The notes under the pieces are model-generated. The model was not told where the DNA came from. It saw nothing but the letters and a program-made list of their open reading frames with translations, and did not search any database. Shown one piece after another: positions 60,693-64,000 of a DNA stretch of 64,000 nucleotides. The position numbers and the translations under genes are program-made. Positions within the stretch are counted from its first letter, which is position 1. Every line of letters starts with the position of its first letter. This DNA comes from Rarobacter faecitabidus. Lineage in GTDB: Bacteria > Actinomycetota > Actinomycetes > Actinomycetales > Cellulomonadaceae. Location: positions 868,001 to 932,000 of the forward strand of contig NZ_VFOS01000001.1 in NCBI RefSeq assembly GCF_006716265.1, in the 5' to 3' direction.

Positions 60693-61478
60693 ATGACTTC
60701 AGTCATTGAATTCGACAACGTTTCGGTCAACCGTGGGTCAAAGCAAATCCTCGACAGTGTAAATTGGCGCGCCCAGGCGGACGAGCGATGGGTTCTGCTC
60801 GGTCGCAATGGGGCAGGGAAGACCACGCTCTTGCAGATAGCGGGCGGTCTCATGTTCCCCAGCAGGGGGACAGCTCGTATTCTCGGCGAACAACTCGGAC
60901 GAGTCGATGTCTTCGAGTTGCGCCCGCGGATCGGACTGTGCTCGGCCGCGCTATCTGCGCGGATCCCCGACTACGAAAAGGCGCGCGACGTGATCCTCAC
61001 GGCCGCGTACGCCGTCACCGGTCGCTGGCGCGAGGAATACGACGAGGTCGACATCGCGCGAGCGCAAGACCTCATGAACCTGTTCGAGATCGACCATCTC
61101 GCGGATCGCGTCTACGGCACGCTGAGCGAGGGGGAGCGAAAGCGCGTACAGATCTCGCGGGCGCTGATGGCGGATCCGGAGTTGCTGCTGCTGGACGAGC
61201 CGTCCGCAGGCCTGGATCTCGGCGCACGTGAGGAACTGCTAGCGGCGCTGACCGAGATCGCACGCGATCCCAAGTCGCCGGCCATCGTCCTGGTCACCCA
61301 TCACGTCGAGGAGATCCCAGAGGGCTTCACGCACGGCCTGCTCATCAAAGATGGCCACGTGAGCGCGACCGGCAGGCTAGACGACGTTATGACGAGCGAG
61401 AATCTGTCGGAGGCGTTCGGCCTTCAGCTGGAGATATCCAGGCACGGGCAGCGCTTCAGCGCCCACGCAACGCAGTAA
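60693..61478 (+). CDS. ABC-type ATPase, ModF/YheS-like single subunit
   Basis: 261 residues. Walker A GRNGAGKTTLL, signature TLSEGERKRVQISRAL (SEGE variant of SGGQ), Walker B LLLDEPSAGLDLG and H-loop LVTHHVEEIPEGFTHGLLI. IPEGFTH is typical of this molybdate-ATPase-like subfamily. No permease gene is next to it; the frequent actinobacterial neighbours NfeD and SPFH follow. Substrate unknown. Leaderless: TAGGGT (60681-60686) at -12 to -7 of the ATG. Confidence 0.85.
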   Translation: MTSVIEFDNVSVNRGSKQILDSVNWRAQADERWVLLGRNGAGKTTLLQIAGGLMFPSRGTARILGEQLGRVDVFELRPRIGLCSAALSARIPDYEKARDVILTAAYAVTGRWREEYDEVDIARAQDLMNLFEIDHLADRVYGTLSEGERKRVQISRALMADPELLLLDEPSAGLDLGAREELLAALTEIARDPKSPAIVLVTHHVEEIPEGFTHGLLIKDGHVSATGRLDDVMTSENLSEAFGLQLEISRHGQRFSAHATQ

Positions 61479-61561
61479 GCGGTCGCCGCTACGGGCGGTT
61501 GCCGGTAAAGTTCCGATCGTCCGCCCCGAGGGGCGGGAGCAAAGAGAGCAGGAGGGCCGAC

Positions 61562-62008
61562 ATGGGACACATCGACTTGTGGGTGTGGTGGGTTTCGGCA
61601 GCCATCATCCTGGCCCTTGTCGAGGTCATCTCGCTCGATCTGGTGCTGCTGATGTTCGCGGGGGGAGCGGCATCCGCCGGCCTCGCGCAGGCGCTTGGTG
61701 CGCCCTGGTGGGCGCAGATCGCCGTCTTTATAGCCGTCTCGGCCGTCCTGCTGCTCACCCTGCGACCATGGCTCCTGGTCCACCTACGCGGTCGCGTACA
61801 ACTCCAGGACACCAACGTGCACGCCTACGCCGGAAAACCCGCCACGGCGGTAACCCCCGTGGATGCTAGCGGCGGGCGCGTGAAACTACTCGGCGAGGTT
61901 TGGACCGCACGAACCGACGACAGTCAGACCATCCCGCCCGGCGCGCAAGTAATCGTGACCAAGATCGACGGGGCGACCGCTGTCGTCTCATCGCAGATCA
62001 CCACGTAG
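61562..62008 (+). CDS. NfeD-like membrane protein
   Basis: 148 residues. Two or three helices (about 7-45 and 50-70) and a C-terminal OB-fold domain (AYAGKPATAVTPVDASGGRVKLLGEVWTARTDD). NfeD proteins pair with SPFH proteins in membrane microdomains. ATG 61562 with AGGAGGG about 6 nt upstream. 45 nt before the SPFH gene. Confidence 0.88.
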   Translation: MGHIDLWVWWVSAAIILALVEVISLDLVLLMFAGGAASAGLAQALGAPWWAQIAVFIAVSAVLLLTLRPWLLVHLRGRVQLQDTNVHAYAGKPATAVTPVDASGGRVKLLGEVWTARTDDSQTIPPGAQVIVTKIDGATAVVSSQITT

Positions 62009-62053
62009 CAGCACCCTCCGGGTTGGCTGCAGAGGTATTGAGGAGAATGAATT

Positions 62054-63247
62054 ATGGGTAGCGACGCAAGCACCGTGATCGGCGTGATCATCGGCGTGCT
62101 CGTCCTGATCTTCGTGATCACCACCATCGCGAAGTCCGTGCGAATCGTGCCGCAGACCGTTTCGCTCATCGTCGAGCGGCTGGGCCGGTATTCGCGCACG
62201 CTGGATGCGGGTATGCACTTCCTGGTGCCGTTCATCGACCGCGTTCGCGCGGGGGTGGACCTTCGCGAGCAGGTTGTCTCCTTCCCGCCGCAGCCGGTGA
62301 TTACCTCGGACAACCTCGTCGTGAGCATTGATTCGGTCATTTACTTCCAGGTCACGGACCCGCGCCTCGCGGTATACGAGATCGCCAACTACATCACCGC
62401 GATCGAGCAGCTCACCGTGACGACGCTGCGTAACGTCGTCGGCTCGATGGACCTAGAGCAGACGCTGACGAGCCGTGATCAGATCAATGGCCAGCTCCGC
62501 GGCGTGCTGGACGAGGCCACTGGCAAGTGGGGAGTGCGCGTCTCCCGCGTCGAGTTGAAGTCCATCGATCCGCCCGCGTCCATCCAGGGGTCCATGGAGC
62601 AGCAGATGCGCGCAGAGCGCGACCGGCGTGCCACGATCCTCCAGGCCGAGGGTGTCAAGCAGTCGCAGATCCTGACCGCGGAGGGCGAGAAGCAATCGGC
62701 GATCCTGAAGGCCGAGGGACAGGCACAGGCCAGGGTCCTGACCGCAGAGGGTGAGGCGCGCGCGATCCTGCAGGTCTTCGACGCCATCCACGAGGGCGAC
62801 GCTGATCCGAAGTTGCTCGCGTACCAATACCTGCAGACGCTGCCCCAGATCGCCAACAGCGCATCCTCCAAGATGTGGATCGTGCCTACCGAGCTGACGG
62901 CGGCACTTCAGTCCATCTCGGGCGGATTCAATGGCACCGGCGGTGCTCCCAGTTCGGCGCCGGCCGACGGACCTGGCGATGGCGACGGCGGTTCCGTGAA
63001 CTCGCCCGAGGCGCGCGCCCGTCGCGCCCGTCGCATGGAGCAATCGGCGAAGATCATGTCCAATCCCGCCGACGCGCTGGCCGAGGCGCAGCGTCAAGCC
63101 GAGGCCGCCGTTGCGGACGCCACGACGGCCGGCACACGCTCGGGACAGCCCTTCTCGCAGGAGGTCCAGGCCGGCCAGGAGCCGTCCGCACCGGTTCCGC
63201 CGCCTGTCTCCCCGTACGAGCCTCGCCCCGGCGAGCCGACTCAGTAG
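62054..63247 (+). CDS. SPFH/band 7 domain protein (stomatin/QmcA-like)
   Basis: 397 residues. N-terminal membrane anchor (IGVIIGVLVLIFVITTIA), then the SPFH core: VPQTVSLIVERLGRYSRTLDAG, DLREQVVSFPPQPVITSDN, YKGALR-like region replaced by NVVGSMDLEQTLTSRDQIN. A long Ala/Glu coiled coil with repeated AEG/EGE units (ILKAEGQAQARVLTAEGEA) follows, and a Pro/Ala-rich tail. It probably forms membrane scaffolds with the NfeD partner. GAGGAG lies 8-10 nt before the ATG. Followed by hairpin 63258-63293. Confidence 0.92.
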   Translation: MGSDASTVIGVIIGVLVLIFVITTIAKSVRIVPQTVSLIVERLGRYSRTLDAGMHFLVPFIDRVRAGVDLREQVVSFPPQPVITSDNLVVSIDSVIYFQVTDPRLAVYEIANYITAIEQLTVTTLRNVVGSMDLEQTLTSRDQINGQLRGVLDEATGKWGVRVSRVELKSIDPPASIQGSMEQQMRAERDRRATILQAEGVKQSQILTAEGEKQSAILKAEGQAQARVLTAEGEARAILQVFDAIHEGDADPKLLAYQYLQTLPQIANSASSKMWIVPTELTAALQSISGGFNGTGGAPSSAPADGPGDGDGGSVNSPEARARRARRMEQSAKIMSNPADALAEAQRQAEAAVADATTAGTRSGQPFSQEVQAGQEPSAPVPPPVSPYEPRPGEPTQ

Positions 63248-63257
63248 TAAGTCGACC

Positions 63258-63293
63258 AGTGCGCCGCCGCGACAGTCCTCGCGGCGGCGCACT
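63258..63293 (+). terminator. Terminator hairpin after the SPFH gene
   Basis: Perfect 14-bp stem AGTGCGCCGCCGCG / CGCGGCGGCGCACT with an 8-nt loop, 10 nt after the stop. No U-run. Confidence 0.85.
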
Positions 63294-63318
63294 GTCGTGA
63301 GACAGGGCATCTTTCACA

Positions 63319-64000
63319 GTGACCATCATTCGCATTGACTCCCTCGATGACCCGGCGGGTCCCGATCTGGGGGACTACATCAAGCTGACGGACGTGGCCT
63401 TACGGACGAAGTTCGAACCCGAGGGCGGCCTGTACATCGCCGAGAGCAGCAACGTCATCCGCCGAGCCCTGGCGGCGAATCACCGGATGCGCTCGATGCT
63501 GATGGCGCCGCGTTACCTCGAATCGATGGCGGACGTCATCGCGTCGCTTCCTGATGACGTCCCGGTCTACGTCACCGAGGAGGCAGTCCTCGAATCGATC
63601 ACGGGCTTCCACCTTCATCGCGGTGCGATCGCGGCAATGCATCGGCCCGAATTGCCGCAGGTCCCGGACCTTCTTAACCGTCATTGCCCGCCAGGCCGGG
63701 CGGCCCGGGTCGCCGTCCTAGAGGACCTCGTGGACCACACTAACCTCGGGGCGGCATTCCGAAGCGCGGCCGCGTTAGGCGTCGACGCCGTCCTGATCAC
63801 GCCGCGGTGCGCGGACCCGTTGTACCGCCGCTCGGTGCGCGTCTCGATGGGTACCGTCTTTCAGGTGCCGTGGACCCGGCTCGACGCCTGGCCGTTGTCA
63901 CGCAAGTCGAAGCCGGATATCCCGGGCGGAATGGACATCCTGCGCCAACACGGGTTCACGTGCGCCGCGCTTGCGCTGAACGAGAACACGATCGACCTCT
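63319..64000 (+). CDS. TrmH/SpoU-family RNA 2'-O-methyltransferase (3' truncated by window edge)
   Basis: GTG at 63319 opens a frame that runs to the window end without a stop (227 codons seen). N-terminal substrate-binding part (LTDVALRTKFEPEGGLYIAES), then the SPOUT fold: VAVLEDLVDHTNLGAAFRSAAALGVDAVLITPRCADPLYRRSVRVSMGTVFQVPW, which contains the SpoU motif 1 (N-x-G-A-x-x-R) and motif 2 (R-S-x-R-x-S-M-G). The family methylates 2'-OH groups of rRNA or tRNA with S-adenosylmethionine. Motif 3 would lie beyond the edge. Confidence 0.9.
   Translation, partial: MTIIRIDSLDDPAGPDLGDYIKLTDVALRTKFEPEGGLYIAESSNVIRRALAANHRMRSMLMAPRYLESMADVIASLPDDVPVYVTEEAVLESITGFHLHRGAIAAMHRPELPQVPDLLNRHCPPGRAARVAVLEDLVDHTNLGAAFRSAAALGVDAVLITPRCADPLYRRSVRVSMGTVFQVPWTRLDAWPLSRKSKPDIPGGMDILRQHGFTCAALALNENTIDL

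Noticed and set aside
1-64000. CRISPR array or phage
   Set aside because: No regularly spaced repeats, cas genes or phage structural genes were seen anywhere in the window.

Overview
The window is a gene-dense, GC-rich bacterial chromosome segment from an actinomycete. The evidence is the SUF operon layout with a Rieske ferredoxin and sufU, the cta/qcr respiratory genes with a three-helix Rieske protein and dihaem QcrC, PknL and an Rv2175c-type DNA-binding protein, a C50 carotenoid operon, DUF3099/DUF4192/DUF7455 proteins, and frequent leaderless genes. The carotenoid genes and general content look Micrococcales-like, but the sequence alone does not fix genus or species.

Layout. 1-4260 is the distal SUF iron-sulfur operon (sufD, Rieske ferredoxin, sufC, sufS, sufU, sufT-like). 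4261-5136 is a small scar: a start-less, toxin-like C-terminal frame, a 67-codon ORF coupled to it by ATGA, and an internally deleted IS3 transposase. 5149-11609 is a carotenoid locus: a divergent MarR regulator, then idi-crtE-crtB-crtI-crtYe and a crtYf-crtEb fusion, with every junction a stop/start overlap. 11701-13752 is the biotin transporter bioY-bioM-bioN. 13867-19589 carries an ABC-F protein, a hexapeptide-repeat protein, a P-type cation ATPase and a small kinase. 19685-22301 holds four tRNAs around pabB-pabC.

24055-47405 follows, gene after gene, the order I remember for Mycobacterium tuberculosis Rv2204c to Rv2173: HesB protein, ctaC, ctaF, qcrB-qcrA-qcrC-ctaE, trpD, DEDD/GIY-YIG nuclease, acyl-CoA ligase, plsC-like, aroG, pknL, Rv2175c, polyprenyl synthetase. 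Into this backbone are set ctaD, sodA, a pyrophosphate-type phosphofructokinase and a class V aminotransferase-fold protein that seems to lack its PLP lysine. 47516-53326 holds DUF4192, the principal sigma factor, DUF7455 and topoisomerase subunit B, the last preceded by a 37-codon overlapping ORF. 53381-57210 has SURF1, two small proteins, fabG, an InhA-type fabI and a histidine phosphatase. 57333-60639 has serB and the divergent glycogen pair glgC/glgA. 60693-63247 is an ABC ATPase, NfeD and SPFH set, and an rRNA methyltransferase runs off the end.

Working together: SUF and the HesB carrier supply clusters to the bc1-aa3 chain; idi and crtE feed the C50 pathway beside a second housekeeping prenyl synthase; aroG, trpD and pabBC share chorismate metabolism. 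The most notable regulatory signal is that at least 13 genes have a TANNNT-like -10 hexamer exactly at -12 to -7 of the start codon, meaning leaderless mRNAs. The most notable accessory features are the toxin/IS scar, the crtYf-crtEb fusion and the lysine-less desulfurase homologue.
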